Below are positions 1 to 11,313 of a stretch of 64,000 nucleotides of DNA, in pieces. The notes beneath the pieces were generated by a model, which did not search any database, was not told where the DNA came from, and was given only the letters and a program-made list of their open reading frames with translations. A program made the translations under genes and the position numbers. This DNA comes from Rhabdophis nuchalis (Eukaryota; Chordata; Lepidosauria; Squamata; Natricidae). Numbering within the stretch: the first letter of the stretch is position 1; each line of letters starts with the position of its first letter. The stretch covers positions 65,350,605 to 65,414,604 of the forward strand of contig CM077643.1 in NCBI GenBank assembly GCA_039707465.1, read 5' to 3'.

Positions 1-942
1 GTCTTATGCCTTACTCAATGTTGGGGCAGTTGTTAAACATTGCATTTATTGTCCTACATGCTTTATTGTATGATATGCTGTTCCTACCACATTCAACAGC
101 CAACCTTCAACTCCATATGTGTGTAAAGTAGTCCATAATTCAATTATCATAAGCTTTTTCTAAATGAACATAATATACCTTTTCATAATTCATATGTATC
201 TTGATGGCTACTGAAGAGCAAAAATGTAGTCTTTATTCTCCCTGCCTATCCAAAAGCTTCCCTGCACATCACAAATTTTGTATATCTTTATCTCTCAAGC
301 TCTTTCATTGAGAATGTTGTCAATCACAGTACTAGACGCACCCCTCCCCTCTAATTTTGCCACTCTTGCTCCCTGGTATAAGGGAACTACTGTTTTTTTC
401 AATTATCAGACACAAATACAGGCGTCACGCTTATGCTCACATTAATCACATCTGTACTTCACTGTTTCTCAAATTACACTATCTACAATTGCTTCCTTAA
501 AATGTTTCAATCTTTTCACGTCATTTATAACTTGCATTTCATCAGCTTTCATTGATGCTAACTTTTACAGCATTCACTTCAGTTCTACTCTTTGACATAT
601 CTCTATAAATTCCTCCTACCAGCATTTCTTTCATGCCAAATCATTTTTTCATTTTCATTTTTTTTACTATATAAGAGAATCCTTATTTAGCCTTTTTTAT
701 TTATTTCCCAAGCATTTTTTAAAAATTTCATTAGAATAAGTCTAAACTCTTGACATTTTTATATGCTACACAATGCTACTTTATCTAAAAATTCAAATCA
801 GATTAGTAGCTGCTAGACAGCAATCAAAATCAAACTGATTCCTTCTGGAATAAAATGCATTGCATCTATTTTTAATTATATCTCGGAATGGTTTAAACTA
901 AGTAGCAAATTGAAATAGTTTTCTAACACCCTTTTTATATAG
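1..942 (+). other. intron sequence, no gene seen
   Basis: AT-rich unique-looking DNA upstream of the first visible exon. I see no exon, RNA gene or clear repeat. The last bases form the acceptor of exon 1, with AG at 941-942. Confidence 0.6.
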
Positions 943-1047
943 TCTGCTCGAGCTGTGAAAGTCTTAAAAGAATGTATTCGGTTGAAGCCAGATGATCCTA
1001 CAATTCCACTCCTTGCTGCTAAATTATGTATGGGAACCCTTCATTGG
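943..1047 (+). CDS. TTC7B: TTC7B exon 1 of the window
   Basis: An exon of 105 bp, phase 0 at both ends, bounded by AG at 941-942 and GTAAGT from 1048. It encodes 35 residues starting [18 protein letters not shown] and ending KLCMGTLHW. The pattern of small and aromatic residues is that of TPR helices in an alpha-solenoid, and the conserved IRLKPDD turn is typical of a TPR loop. It continues directly into exon 2. The exon before it is outside the window. Confidence 0.88.
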
Positions 1048-1769
1048 GTAAGTTTTTTTGTTAGTCATCTGAAAAATGAAGAATTAAGTATTTAAGGACA
1101 TATGCATATTTCCTACTTTGTTTTGGATTTTTTTTTAAATTCTGCATTAGTAGAATGCACTACTAACTGCATTAGTTTTAGTGTATTACTGGTCAGCATA
1201 TTATATCTTCAAAACCATGTAAGGCTGGAAAGAATATGCTTTTTAGCAAATTTATTATTTTAATCTGATTTGTTACCTTAGATTTAAAGATAACAATTTA
1301 GTTCCTCTATTTAGTCAGTTGATAATAGTTGCCTGTATTATCATGCCTTGATTGGCATGCCAAAACTATTTCTTTAATGTTTTGGATTATGGGATAGGAT
1401 TATGTCTTTTTTATTTCAAACAAAAAGTCTGTCAATTCATTGAAATTTTAGAATGTTTGTAGTTCTGAAACCCATATCACTATAGAATTTGATTAAAGAT
1501 CTATAGAATGATTTTAATTTGATCAGTTACGTATATTGAAATCCGTCACTGCATGCATGAGCTTATAAATCTTGAAAAAATATTTGTAAGAATGTATCTA
1601 CATTGCAAGGTAGGTAATTAATACTGGGTGTCGTGTCCAGTTTGATTGATTTGTAAAACGGTCCATCTCACGTAAGCAATTCTGGAAATTTTAAAAACAG
1701 TTAAATGGAAGCCTAAGGTAGGTAAAGTAAATAGCCTAAGCTATTTACCTAGCCTACAGTCTGTACCAT

Positions 1770-1960
1770 AAATTGTTTTAATTGGGTTTTAGATGGGGTC
1801 ATGTTTTAACATTTTTAAATTTTAGCACAGGGATAATTTATTTAATTTGGTATTAATTATTTATCTTTGTGATATTGTGTGTTTTAATTTCCTGTGCACC
1901 GCCCCGGGTCCCTTTGGGGAGAGGGTGCGGTTATATAAATCCAACAAATAAAAATAACAT
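1770..1960 (+). mobile_element. L2-like LINE, 3' end only
   Basis: A short 5'-truncated copy containing only the 3' untranslated end. It carries the conserved block found in the larger L2 copies of this window: a CACCGCCCC start, the hairpin TCCC-TTTG-GGGA at 1909-1920, then GTGCGG and TATAAAT. The tail is A-rich with AAATA-like units. It sits in the intron between exons 1 and 2, in the same orientation as the gene. The 5' boundary is approximate. Confidence 0.7.
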
Positions 1961-2306
1961 AAATTTTTAAAAAAAGAAAAAGAAAAAAATAGAAAGAGTC
2001 TATTTAACAAATATCAATAAATTTACTCGGGTAACTTGATTCCTCTGTGTACCTCAGGCAAATTTTTATCCAGTTCCTTTAAAAAAGCATTGTCTTTTGA
2101 GCTCTTGATTTTTGGACTAATTTAGTTCACTCTTTTGTAAATAAATGATAACCACATTTATTTCTGTACTGTCTCAAATTTTGGCACTTGTGATACGGTT
2201 TGGGGATCTTGATTTTAAATTAGAGTAATTTGCATTCTAGTAGATATTGGTCAACCCGATTTAAACAGTGAATTCTGCCATTTTTCCTGTGAAAATCTTT
2301 TTTTAG

Positions 2307-2424
2307 TTAGAAGAGGCAGAAAGATTTGCCAGAATGGTGGTTGATGTGGGGGACAAAACATCAGAATTCAAAGCCAAAGGTTTTTTAGCCCTAGGACTGA
2401 CCTACAGCCTACAAGCTACAGATG
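2307..2424 (+). CDS. TTC7B: TTC7B exon 2 of the window
   Basis: An exon of 118 bp between AG at 2305-2306 and GTAAGT from 2425. It encodes 39 codons plus the first base of a split Ala codon, starting [20 protein letters not shown] and ending YSLQATD. The [12 protein letters not shown] helix is a typical TPR A-helix with small residues at packing positions. It splices in phase 1 to exon 3, 108 bp downstream. Confidence 0.9.
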
Positions 2425-2532
2425 GTAAGTAAATTTCACATATCTATTTACGAGATTATTAAAATTGGTTTTATATTTAAATATCACTAATTAAATGTCC
2501 ATTTAAGTATCACTAATGAATTATGTCTTTAG

Positions 2533-2590
2533 CTTCCTTGAGAGGAATGCAAGAGGTTCTGCAGCGAAAGGCTCTTCTGGCATTTCAAAG
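2533..2590 (+). CDS. TTC7B: TTC7B exon 3 of the window
   Basis: A small 58 bp exon between AG at 2531-2532 and GTTAGT from 2591. With the split codons at each end it encodes ASLRGMQEVLQRKALLAFQR. The donor GTTAGT is slightly off consensus. The segment leads into a TPR B-helix that continues in exon 4. It begins in phase 1 and ends two bases into an Arg codon. Confidence 0.88.
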
Positions 2591-3344
2591 GTTAGTGGAT
2601 GGTAAACTTTTTGCTAAGCTGTAGATAATGAAAACCATATTTTTGAAAAGAATATGTTTATAAATGATTATATAATAAGGATTAATCTCTGGGAGTAGAG
2701 AGCATATTGTATTAGCATTTGGTTCATCAAGTAGAGCGGGCAAATCCAATCTGATTCCAACGGATTACCTCTTATTTCATTAAAGATATTTTTGTTATCA
2801 GCTAATAGAAAATAACATTTGCTCAACCTTTGTTTAAAGAACAATTCTTGTATCAGATTTTTTTTCTTTTTAAACAAAACATAGCTCTGGAGCAGCACAG
2901 TGGAGAATTAGTAGAATATATGCTTTTATTCTTACTATTATTAGTGAGAATAGTAATATTTCAATTGAACAAAAATGTGCTTATTCTGTTAAAATTTATA
3001 TTTCCTCTATTAAAGGTAAGGTTAGAATTAGGTAAATGTTCTAAGCTGTAAACAGTTAAAAATGTATTCCTAATGGAGATATCAGTTATTTGCAAGATTC
3101 ACTATGTCCCATTTTAATCAGCATTAAGAGTCTTAAATACATGTCTTACGATATTAAAAAGAGACTTATTCAGCAAAAGTTTTTCTTTCATGTTTCCTGG
3201 ATATTCCAGATAAAGTTTTAAAAGGTGACTGTCTGTATGTAACATGTCAGTCTGTTGGAAGTGAATAGTTAGGAGAGAGGATAATTACTTGTAAGATGTA
3301 GGCTTGGTCCCACTATTCTTCCCATTTAAATTCAGTATCCATAT

Positions 3345-3545
3345 AGGTAGTCTTCCGATTACAATGGCAATTTGGACTGAGATATAACTAATCCTTGACT
3401 TTTAATCACAATTGGGACAGAATTTCTATTGCTAAGTAAGTGAGTCACACTTTTTTGCCATAGTTGTTAAGCAAATGTAGTGTATGCACCGCATTAACTG
3501 TATGCACCTTTGGCTTTGCTTGATAGGAAGTAACACACAAACACA
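3345..3545 (+). mobile_element. decayed mariner/Tigger-like element fragment
   Basis: It begins with GGTAGTCTTCCGATTACAA, a decayed form of the terminal motif GGTAGTCCTCGACTTACAA seen in fuller copies at 33885-34266 and 27216-28160. It continues with the same internal phrases (AATCACAATTGGGACAG, ATTGCTAAGTAAG, GTTGTTAAG). Only the left part is recognisable. Assignment to Tc1/mariner (Tigger-like) rests on the TA-flanked fuller copies and is inference. Confidence 0.55.
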
Positions 3546-3623
3546 ATGGTAATGAATATCAGTGCATATTATTTTTGTTATAAGAACTCTGAGAGAGAGC
3601 TGGTATTAGTTCATTGCATTATA

Positions 3624-3663
3624 GAATTAATTATATAAGAAGATGTTCTTATATAATTAATTC
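3624..3663. repeat. perfect 18 bp inverted repeat, 4 nt loop
   Basis: The left arm at 3624-3641 and the right arm at 3646-3663 are exact reverse complements, separated by GATG. The arms are AT-rich (GAATTAATTATATAAGAA). It lies in the intron between exons 3 and 4. No function is implied. Confidence 0.85.
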
Positions 3664-4145
3664 CAATATATAGAATTCCTTATGGACATTTTTTACTTTG
3701 TATTTTCCAAAGTAAAGAGGTTAGGAGAAAATCCTTTGAAACTTGAATCATGAATTTGTATCTGTAAAGGCTGTGTCATGTATGCCCATCTTCCTATAAA
3801 TATATCGCTGCAGTCATCTGACATAGATGTCAGCAATCATTTGTGCAAGTAATATATAATCTGGATTATTTCTGAGATTTTAAACTGATGATGATGACAT
3901 AATACTGGGTAGCTGCCAGATGGTAATCACCCTTCTTTGATTGCTAGATTTAGTTAGATTTCTGAAACAGTAATCTATAAAAGAAAATCTCTGTATTATG
4001 TTATTAATTCTGTGAGCAGTCTGTTTATCAGATTTTTAATTCACTTTTAAAAATCTGAACAAAATATTAAAACACCCTTTATTACTTAATTATGAAATAT
4101 AAGAATCCCTCTGACACTAGAGAATGTTAGATTGTTTGTTTTTTG

Positions 4146-4290
4146 TATCCTGCCTTTTATTTTTACAAATAACTCAAGGCGACAAACATATCCAACACAC
4201 CTTCTTCACCCTTTTTTCTCCACAACAAACCTGTGTGGTAGATTAAGCTGATAGGTAGCGACTGTGTCATTGTCACCCAACTGGATTTCA
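4146..4290 (-). mobile_element. tRNA-type SINE, 3' portion, antisense
   Basis: It shares the phrases GTATCCTGCCTTTTATTTTTA, AACTCAAGGCGACAAACAT and CATTGTCACCCAACTGG with the antisense SINE pieces at 28945-29165, 45248-45462 and 51672-51790. The promoter-box half visible in the 45248 copy is missing or decayed here. Family assignment is inference from that copy. Confidence 0.5.
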
Positions 4291-4555
4291 TAATTAACAT
4301 CCTGACATCTTGAAACAACCAAAGAAAATAGGTAAAAAATAACAACTGGCAGGAAGGAAGAGAGAAAGGGAGAGCTAATTTAATTAGGAAGTATAACTGG
4401 CTGGGTGTCAGAAACAACAAACTACTAATTTGTTAAGTATCAATAAAGGAAGAAACATTGAAAATCCAGCCAATGTCACATTACAACTAAAGGCAATTTT
4501 GCAAGATGCAATACAAATGTTATAGATAAATGTAATATATTTTAATTATTTTCAG

Positions 4556-4628
4556 GGCACATACCTTGTCTCCAAGTGATCATCTGGCAGCCTTTTATTT
4601 AGCTTTACAGTTTGCTATTTCTCGACAG
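4556..4628 (+). CDS. TTC7B: TTC7B exon 4 of the window
   Basis: An exon of 73 bp between AG at 4554-4555 (TTATTTTCAG) and GTAGGT from 4629. After completing the split Arg codon it reads AHTLSPSDHLAAFYLALQF and then AISRQ. SPSDHLAAFYLALQFAISRQ is a classic TPR A-helix with the position-8 and position-20 small residues. It ends in phase 0. Confidence 0.9.
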
Positions 4629-4983
4629 GTAGGTTTAAAAACCCGCATCATTGTTAACATTGATCGGCAGTAAATACAATTGTTAATTGAAGTGCTTTTA
4701 ATATCCACTGTGTTCCTATTTCCAAATGAAATTATTTATACATTTCAAAATTGCTGTACAAAATATCAGGAATATTTTATTGATCAGTTTTGTATGCCTA
4801 CATGCCTTCTTGCTGATTCAGTGTTAGGGTAGAAAAATAACATATTGCATATAGGGTTCAATTTTCAAAATTCGTATTTTATTTGTATATATTACATAAA
4901 ATAATTCATCTTTTAGTAAACCTTTTAGAAAGACTAGCAATTCAAAAGTACGAAGTCTTCGGTCCATGTATCTTTTTCTACTG

Positions 4984-5278
4984 CCTTTAACGACCTACCC
5001 CCCGCACCACCTCGGACCTCCGCCTCTTCCGCCAGCATCTCAAAACGTATTTATTCCAACAAGCCGGCCTAGCATAACCCCCCATTTCTGACTTTTATTC
5101 GTATAAATTTTAATTCTTAGGGTTTTATAAGTGTTTTTAGCACGGGATATAATTTAATAGTTTTAATAATGTATTTTTGTAATTATGTATGGTTTTTAAT
5201 ATTGCCTGTGCGCCATCCTGGGTCCTTGTAAGGAGAAGGGCGGGGTATAAATTTGAAAAATAAATAAAATAAATAAAA
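4984..5278 (+). mobile_element. L2-like LINE, 3' end with ORF2 C-terminus
   Basis: A 5'-truncated copy. Its first part reads like the end of L2 ORF2 (NDLPP..., DLRLFR-like, QAGLA-like) with a frameshift, and ends at a TAA near 5074. The 3' UTR carries the hairpin TCCT-TGTA-AGGA at 5223-5234, a variant in which one C-G pair of the other copies is replaced by T-A. The tail is AAATA-type from about 5258. It sits in the intron between exons 4 and 5. Confidence 0.75.
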
Positions 5279-5750
5279 CATCCCTATTCCAAAATCATGA
5301 CATTTGGATGTTGCTTTGTCTTTGTTAAGACTATTTTCTTTTTGAATAGTACTAAAACATGAGAAGGCCCCATGTTAAATGCATTCTGAGAAAGTAAACA
5401 ATGAAATATTTTTTTAAAATTAAATTTGAAACCTGAAACAGGTGCATTTCATGTATTTTAGCAATACTGATCTACCTTGAATTTGCAATGCTAAGGGAAA
5501 GTTTATTTTAAAAATACTGATTTCAGCAAGATTGGGCACATACTTCTTATAGCTTAATGGATAACAAAATCATTAGCATGTGTAAGTAAGATTTCTAGTG
5601 AAATGTTTCCTCCCAAAGTTACATATGTAAACATGTATTTAGGTCTACTTTCCATTCCTTCTTGCTGTTATTATTAGCCATATGGGTAATAGAATTATTC
5701 TAAAAATAAGTGTTGTGGTAATAATTCCTTTTAGTTTTTATTTTAACTAG

Positions 5751-5911
5751 ATACCAGAAGCTTTGGGTTACGTTCGTCAGGCTCTGCAGCTTCAAGGTGA
5801 TGATGCTAATTCTTTACATCTCCTTGCCCTCTTGCTGTCAGCTCAGAAACACTACCATGATGCTCTAAATATCATTGACATGGCCTTGAGTGAATACCCA
5901 GAAAATTTTAT
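5751..5911 (+). CDS. TTC7B: TTC7B exon 5 of the window
   Basis: An exon of 161 bp between AG at 5749-5750 and GTGAGT from 5912. It starts IPEALGYVRQALQLQGDD and ends EYPENF plus two bases of an Ile codon. It holds one full TPR (ALGYVRQALQLQGDDANSLH, then LLALLLSAQKHYHDALNIID), with the expected Gly/Ala/Leu packing and acidic turn. The codons are very conserved relative to TTC7B as I recall it. Confidence 0.93.
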
Positions 5912-6292
5912 GTGAGTAATAATTATTGCTGCTTCTATACATGCTCAACATGACATTGAACTAATCCAGCTGTGATGTTGGGAGAGGTTGTAATTTATTT
6001 TTCATTTTCCAGATGGTATCCTATAATTTTTACTCTTAATGAGTAAGAATGTGATTTTCTGCTTCTTCTTTGTACTTTGGATACCACACAGCTGTCCTTC
6101 TACACGTTACATTATATATTATTTAGACATACTGTCTAAATGCAATTGTTTTATAATAAAAATAAATGCAATTCTATTTCTCCTCCTTCTGCCTTTTCAT
6201 GAATTTACTTTAAATCAGTATTATTTCCATTGGAAGTACAAAATAATGGAACTGTATAAAAGTATAAAGAAGCTTTATTTGTTTTCCCTTAG

Positions 6293-6409
6293 ATTATTGT
6301 TTTCCAAAGTCAAATTGGAATCACTCTGCAGGGGCCCTGATGAGGCACTTCTTACTTGTAAACATATGTTGCAGATCTGGAAATCCTGTTACAATCTTAC
6401 TAATCCCAG
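6293..6409 (+). CDS. TTC7B: TTC7B exon 6 of the window
   Basis: An exon of 117 bp between AG at 6291-6292 (TTTTCCCTTAG) and GTAAGA from 6410. It completes the Ile codon and reads LLFSKVKLESLCRGPDEA, then LLTCKHMLQIWKSCYNLTNP plus two bases of a Ser codon. It covers a TPR helix pair. The open frame extends upstream into intron from 6039, but that extension has no splice support and is not coding. Confidence 0.92.
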
Positions 6410-6964
6410 GTAAGAATTATGGATTCAGCAATGTGAATTATGGATCATTGGATGAACAAAGCAATGCATAATTTTAAAAATTATAAAATATAGTTTATTA
6501 TTGAGATGTTCTATTCTTATTTTGCAAGTAGCTTTCTCAATGTTGATTTTATTTTGACACATGGTACATATGAGTGGTTTAGGATTGCTTTCTTCATTTT
6601 AATTGGAAAAATCTGAATAATTGAGCTTATTTGCATTTTAAAATATAAAGGTATTTTTGTAAATTAATGTTTTAATTTACAAAATGTTTTGTTTTAAGTG
6701 ATGAAGGTAGGCATTATTGGAATATTTATAAAGAAATATGTGGAAAAAAGTAAGAGAGATTCTGGCCTTCTCCATCTTACTGGCTAAGAATTATGGGAAT
6801 TATAATCTCAACACATTTAGGGCACAAAATTGGAGAATACTGGATTAAGATAAAGCAAATTTATCTGCAGGTGTAAGTAAATTTACTATGCACTGTAACT
6901 GCCCATCAAGGTAACAATAGTGGAAGCTCAGTGCAATTACAGAGATTACTCAGTACATTAAAGT

Positions 6965-7800
6965 CGATCTCCTTGTAAAGATTGATGGATTCAGAGGGGT
7001 TGCTGGCTGCTTTGCAGATTTTATTGGAAATTGATAGGCAGCTTGGCTGAAGTTTTTATGAATCTGGGATTCAGAGATGAATCAGGCTATAGATTAGCCC
7101 TACTATATGCTTTTGCTTTACTGAGGAACTTCTGGCAATGAAAAGAGGTTCAGTGACTGTTGCAGAATAGAGGTCACTTGTATTAATAGAAGGGACTGCA
7201 ATAGCGATGGGTAATGCCTATGCACCTAACTTAAATTGTCCTATTATGTTTTGAGAAAGTTTTAAATATTTGAATGGGAGTATTTATGATAAAGGTGGGT
7301 AATAGTTTTCAATGAAATACTGCATCCTGAACTTGTAAATACACTGTCATGAAAAAAAAATCATTAGTGAGAGAAATTTATATGGGAGTATAAAATTTTA
7401 CAGATACTAAAAATTAGTGGAATAAAGAATTAGATACTCTTACCTTGTCTAGACAATGGGAAAGTGACTTAATTTCTAAACCAAGACTGTCAATGGACCT
7501 TAAATTTCAACTTGCACATCAATAGATAATAACTCTAGATTTGAATCTAAAAGGTCTGTCTAAAACAGCATTCTGTTGGAGCTGTAATAAGGATAATGAA
7601 TTTTGTTCAACACATGTTTTTACCATGTCCTATACTTACTTTGGGAGAATGTAGTGGATTATGACTGTGTGACAAAAATTAAAATTTTTGAGGACAATAC
7701 TCGCTTGAATTACATACCTATTTCATGGAATATAACAACTGGACAACGTAACAGAATTATTTGTGCCTTTACGATATCCAAAAGACCAATATTGCAACAT
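6965..7800 (+). mobile_element. decayed L1-like LINE pieces (low confidence)
   Basis: Two stretches resemble L1 ORF2. Around 7205-7330 a NAYAPN-like phrase followed by a frame with several stops recalls the L1 endonuclease motif. Around 7560-7650 a FCWSCN...CSTHVF phrase recalls the Cys-rich C-terminal part of L1 ORF2. Both are full of stops and the middle is missing. This could be chance; a translated search against L1 proteins would decide. Confidence 0.35.
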
Positions 7801-7819
7801 TGGAAAGATAAAAATGTAT

Positions 7820-9108
7820 AGCCCCATTCATTCAACAGATGGATTATACTTGCCACCTATAAGTAGATAACCTATGAGTTGAAATTTGTAAATAGATCGA
7901 CATGACAGTCCCATGAAATGTGCATTACATAATAAAAGGCTTCCTCATTAATGGATCATCACTCATGTTTTAAAAATAGAAAACCAAGTCAATGTCATTT
8001 ACTTCATGCTTTGTGCACTAAAGCAGTTAAGTTGTTACTGAGGATAACTGAGCTACCCTTTTTACAGGAACATACTGTAGGTATGAAAATGAAGATCTGC
8101 CCAGAACAAACTCTCTTTTATACCTTAGGGAAGTCAGTTGTGGATGCCATTAGACAATAACAATTATTTATATAGCAGCAGCTATACAATTTTATATACC
8201 AGGTATACATATTCAGAATGGACTGTGTTTGAAACAGGTCTAGCATATGTTTCTAGCTAATAATACCTCTTCGTTCCTATCATGTGAGGAGTATCAGTTT
8301 AGAAGAAATAAGGCAAGCAGAACTCCCTACATCATGCAGCCAAGTATCCAAAAGAGATGAATAACTGTTAGCTTCATTATTTTCATTTTTTAATATTGGG
8401 CACGTGTAACAAGAAGTTGACTAATGCAGCAATTTCTAGGAAATGTGTGCTGATTAATAAAATACTTATTGCTTGTTGAAATGGATCAAGAAAAGTTTCC
8501 CTTCTGTTTCCTGTGGATTATTGCAATTGTGTCATTCATTGCACATGAGATTAGGTGTCCAGCAATCCTACTTCAGTATCTTGCAAAATGTTTTATACCT
8601 CTTTTATAGCAGCTGAACAAAGAAAGGAAGTAGTTTCATTCTCTGCATAGAAGGCGTTACTTGAAAATGAATGCAGAAGTTTCACTAAGAGGAAATTGCC
8701 AGGATGAAAAATTAGGATATCCGTTTACAATTTGAAGTAGGCATGAAGAAACCAGAATTTTTAGAGTTTATCATTTGTCAATAGCATTGTTGCTGCATTT
8801 GCAGCACTAAGAAGCCTTGCTTTCCTATAGAAAAATGTGTGTTGGAGAGAGAGTGTGTTTGTGTTAACAGTCAAATAAAAACAACACATTTGAACGGCTG
8901 AATTTCAACTACTTCAGAAGTCTCAGAAATGGAAAGGTGAATATGTAAAAGACAATGTTGATTTCAAATGCTTTCCAAGAGAATAGCTACACACACATAT
9001 ACACATACACAGGAGTATATAATACACATACACAAAGGCATGATGTACAGACCTCACTATTCTCTTGCAGTGATTTAAAGTATTAATATATTGCATTATT
9101 TCCTACAG
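7820..9108 (+). other. intron sequence, no gene seen
   Basis: Unique-looking AT-rich intron. The only simple sequence is a short CA/TA-rich run near 8990-9040. The end forms the acceptor of exon 7, with AG at 9107-9108. Confidence 0.55.
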
Positions 9109-9206
9109 TGATTCTGGACGTGGCAGCAGTTTATTGGACAGAGCCATTGCTGACAGGCGACAGCTCAATACAATCACTCTCCCAGATTTCAGTGATCCTG
9201 AAACAG
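9109..9206 (+). CDS. TTC7B: TTC7B exon 7 of the window
   Basis: An exon of 98 bp between AG at 9107-9108 (TTTCCTACAG) and GTGAAT from 9207. It encodes SDSGRGSSLLDRAIADRR, then QLNTITLPDFSDPET and the first base of a Gly codon. This is the linker between the middle and C-terminal TPR blocks, polar and probably flexible. The exon ends in phase 1, which matches both exon 8 (25728) and the candidate cassette exon at 15463. Confidence 0.93.
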
Positions 9207-10087
9207 GTGAATATTCATTCTGTTGTCATCAAAGGGTCAGACACAATTATGTGTTTTCTATTACATATGCAAGGTAGGATGTAAACAGTTACATAGTAAA
9301 TTTTCAGTTTTTTACATATATTCTTAGAAGAAACAATCCATTTGAGTGTATCAGGTTACTTATTCTTCATTTTTAAATCTCCATTTAAATCTCTCTAGGT
9401 AATCTGGATGATAAATTTCATTTTGAAGCAAAATTGCTGTTGCCATAAAGTCATTTAATTTCAGAATCTACCAAGGAAAGGCTTGGCAGGATGCAAAACT
9501 GAAATACTGTTGTTATTAAAGGCCTCTTGGCCAAATCCAATGTAACCGTTTCTGTGTTTCAGATAGGGATTTTGGCAGGATCACACTTCCAGGTTCCATT
9601 CTTTTTACAACCCTAACTTTCTGTGTCCTACATTATAAGCTCTAGCAGCTCTTCCATTCTTTGAAAATTTTATGTTTTTTATATTGTTTGTGTTTGGCTA
9701 GCAAAATACCCCTAAGCGTTTTTTTTTCTTTTAATGTAATAATGTAAAAAATTATTTGCCATAGGGTTTAGGAAGTAATCTTTGTACCCACATAAATATA
9801 AACGATTGAAATAGTAATATTATATGGAAGAGGAATCCTTAGATTTCAAAAATACAATTACTTTCTGTATTTCTTTGAATACCTATACATGTTCACATAT
9901 ATAGATACATGCACCTCCCTCCCTCCCTCCCCCCCCCTCTCTCTCATCTCTCACATTTATTGGCCACCCATTTTACCTTAGAGAAACTGACCCCAAAAAA
10001 TCACAAATTATAATCACCTGACTGCAGTTGTTCATAAAAGCAAGACACTAAACATCCAAAATGCAAAACACAGAAGATTGGCAGTAA
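9207..10087 (+). other. intron sequence with a short CCCT/CT run
   Basis: No coding signal. A pyrimidine run (CCTCCCTCCCTCCC and CTCTCTCTC) lies at about 9915-9950. Confidence 0.55.
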
Positions 10088-10302
10088 ATGGCATTTTTAT
10101 GCTGGTTCACCTCCTTTCTCCATGATCGATTCCAGACAGTAGTGATACTCAGCTCCCTACTATGTGGAGTACTGCAGGATATGATGCTCGTTCCTTATTT
10201 AAAATCTATGGGTATCATCATCCACTGCTATTGGGTGAGATATCATCAGTATGTAATTTTATATCTCTGCCCCTGCTAAATTAACTAATGCTGATAATGA
10301 GA
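10088..10302 (+). mobile_element. old L2-like LINE, piece 1 (reverse transcriptase)
   Basis: The translation contains a degenerate SFLHDRFQTV...CGVLQD...GIIIHCYWVRYHQYV. It aligns in order with the L2 reverse transcriptase block YLSGRSQFV, CGVPQGS, GEIIRGFGVEYH and YADD of the copies at 35926 and 51960. The catalytic Asp pair is no longer recognisable. Much more decayed than the other copies. The SINE that follows interrupts it. Confidence 0.6.
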
Positions 10303-10536
10303 GATGGTGGCCCAGTGGTTAGAATGCTACTTCTGCTGCCTGCCAGCTGCCTGCAATTTAGCAGTTCAAATCTCACCAGGCTCACTGTTGACTCAGCCTT
10401 CCATCCTTCCAGGTGGGTAAAATGAGGAACCAGATTGTTGGGGGCAATATGCTGAGTCATAAATGGCTTAGAGTGGGTTGTAAAGCACTGTAAAGTGGTA
10501 TATAAGTAAGTCTAAGTGCTATTGCTAGTGCTACTA
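10303..10536 (+). mobile_element. tRNA-derived SINE inserted in the old L2
   Basis: A 5' tRNA-like head has an A-box-like GTGGCCCAGTGGTTAGAATG and a B-box-like GTTCAAATCTC at about 10374. It is followed by GACTCAGCCTTCCATCCTTC, GGGGCAATATGCTGA and a CTATTG-type 3' tail. A second copy of the same family lies at 27893-28120. It splits the old L2: piece 1 stops before it and the L2 reading resumes right after it. It is not a functional tRNA gene. Confidence 0.75.
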
Positions 10537-11162
10537 TGAACATCTTATCCCTATGCCTGGAAATTGTAAAGATCTGGATGGGGGAAAACAGGCTTCAGCT
10601 GACCCTTGGCCAGACTAAGTAGCTTTGGATTTGGAACCTGTCAGTTTGAGAACTAGGCTGGATGGAGTTGAACTGCCCCATGCAGACCCACTGCATAATC
10701 TGGGATCCTCCTAGATTCGTGACTCCTTCTCGAAGATCAGTTGATAATCATGGGTATGAGGACCTTTGCATAACTTGTATTCTTCACTTGTACTCATTCC
10801 CAGATCAGGAAGCTCTGCTCAGAGTCACTCATGCCTTAGTCATGTCCTGATTGGACTATGTAATGCTGTCCAAGTAGGGCTATGCTTGAGGAGTATCCAG
10901 AAGCTTCAGCTGTTGCAGAATGCAACAGCCCAGGTCCTTCAAAAGAGCACATAGTATACCTTTGCTCCCAGGCTACATGAGTTGTCAGTTTACTTCTGGT
11001 CTAATTCAAGGTGCTGGTTTAAAGGCTTTCTTGATATGTTGTTGTCTAGGGATGGCCTCTTCCCAATTACATCTGCCTATACCATCAGATTTGATGTTGT
11101 GGATTTTATTTGCCAGGGATCTTTGCTTGGTGGGTCCCTGGTGTCAGATCTTCATGGTGTCT
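10537..11162 (+). mobile_element. old L2-like LINE, piece 2
   Basis: It resumes with a decayed LCLEIVKIWMGENRLQL, matching RCLEAVRIWMGRNRLRL in the younger copies. It continues with THALVMS then LDY (match to TQALVTSRLDYCNALY) and MQQPRSFK-like remnants of QNAAARV. Multiple stops and frameshifts. It ends at the target site of the hAT foldback element. Confidence 0.65.
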
Positions 11163-11313
11163 GCCTAATGCAGGGGTCTGCAAAGTCGGCTCTTTTAAGA
11201 CTGGTGGACTTCAACTCCCAGAGTTCCCCAGCCAGCATAGCTGGCTGGGGAATTCTGGGAGTTGAAGTCCACCAGTCTTAAAAGAGCCGACTTTGCAGAC
11301 CCCTAGCCTAATG
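11163..11313. mobile_element. hAT-type foldback MITE with 8 bp target duplication
   Basis: The element spans 11171-11305 (135 bp), starting CAGGGGTCTGCAAAGTCGGC and ending with the near-exact inverse. The two arms of about 64 bp form a nearly perfect hairpin around GCATAGC. It is flanked by GCCTAATG at 11163-11170 and again at 11306-11313. An 8 bp duplication and CAGGGGTC ends are hallmarks of hAT transposons. It inserted in the old L2. A relative of similar size is at 25031-25159. Confidence 0.85.

Noticed and set aside
6039..6413. 124-codon frame presented as a unit
   Set aside because: Only 6293-6409 is exon; the first part is intron read-through upstream of the AG at 6291-6292.
10303..10536. 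tRNA gene
   Set aside because: A- and B-box-like motifs are present, but there is no tRNA cloverleaf; the body and CTATTG tail are those of a SINE.
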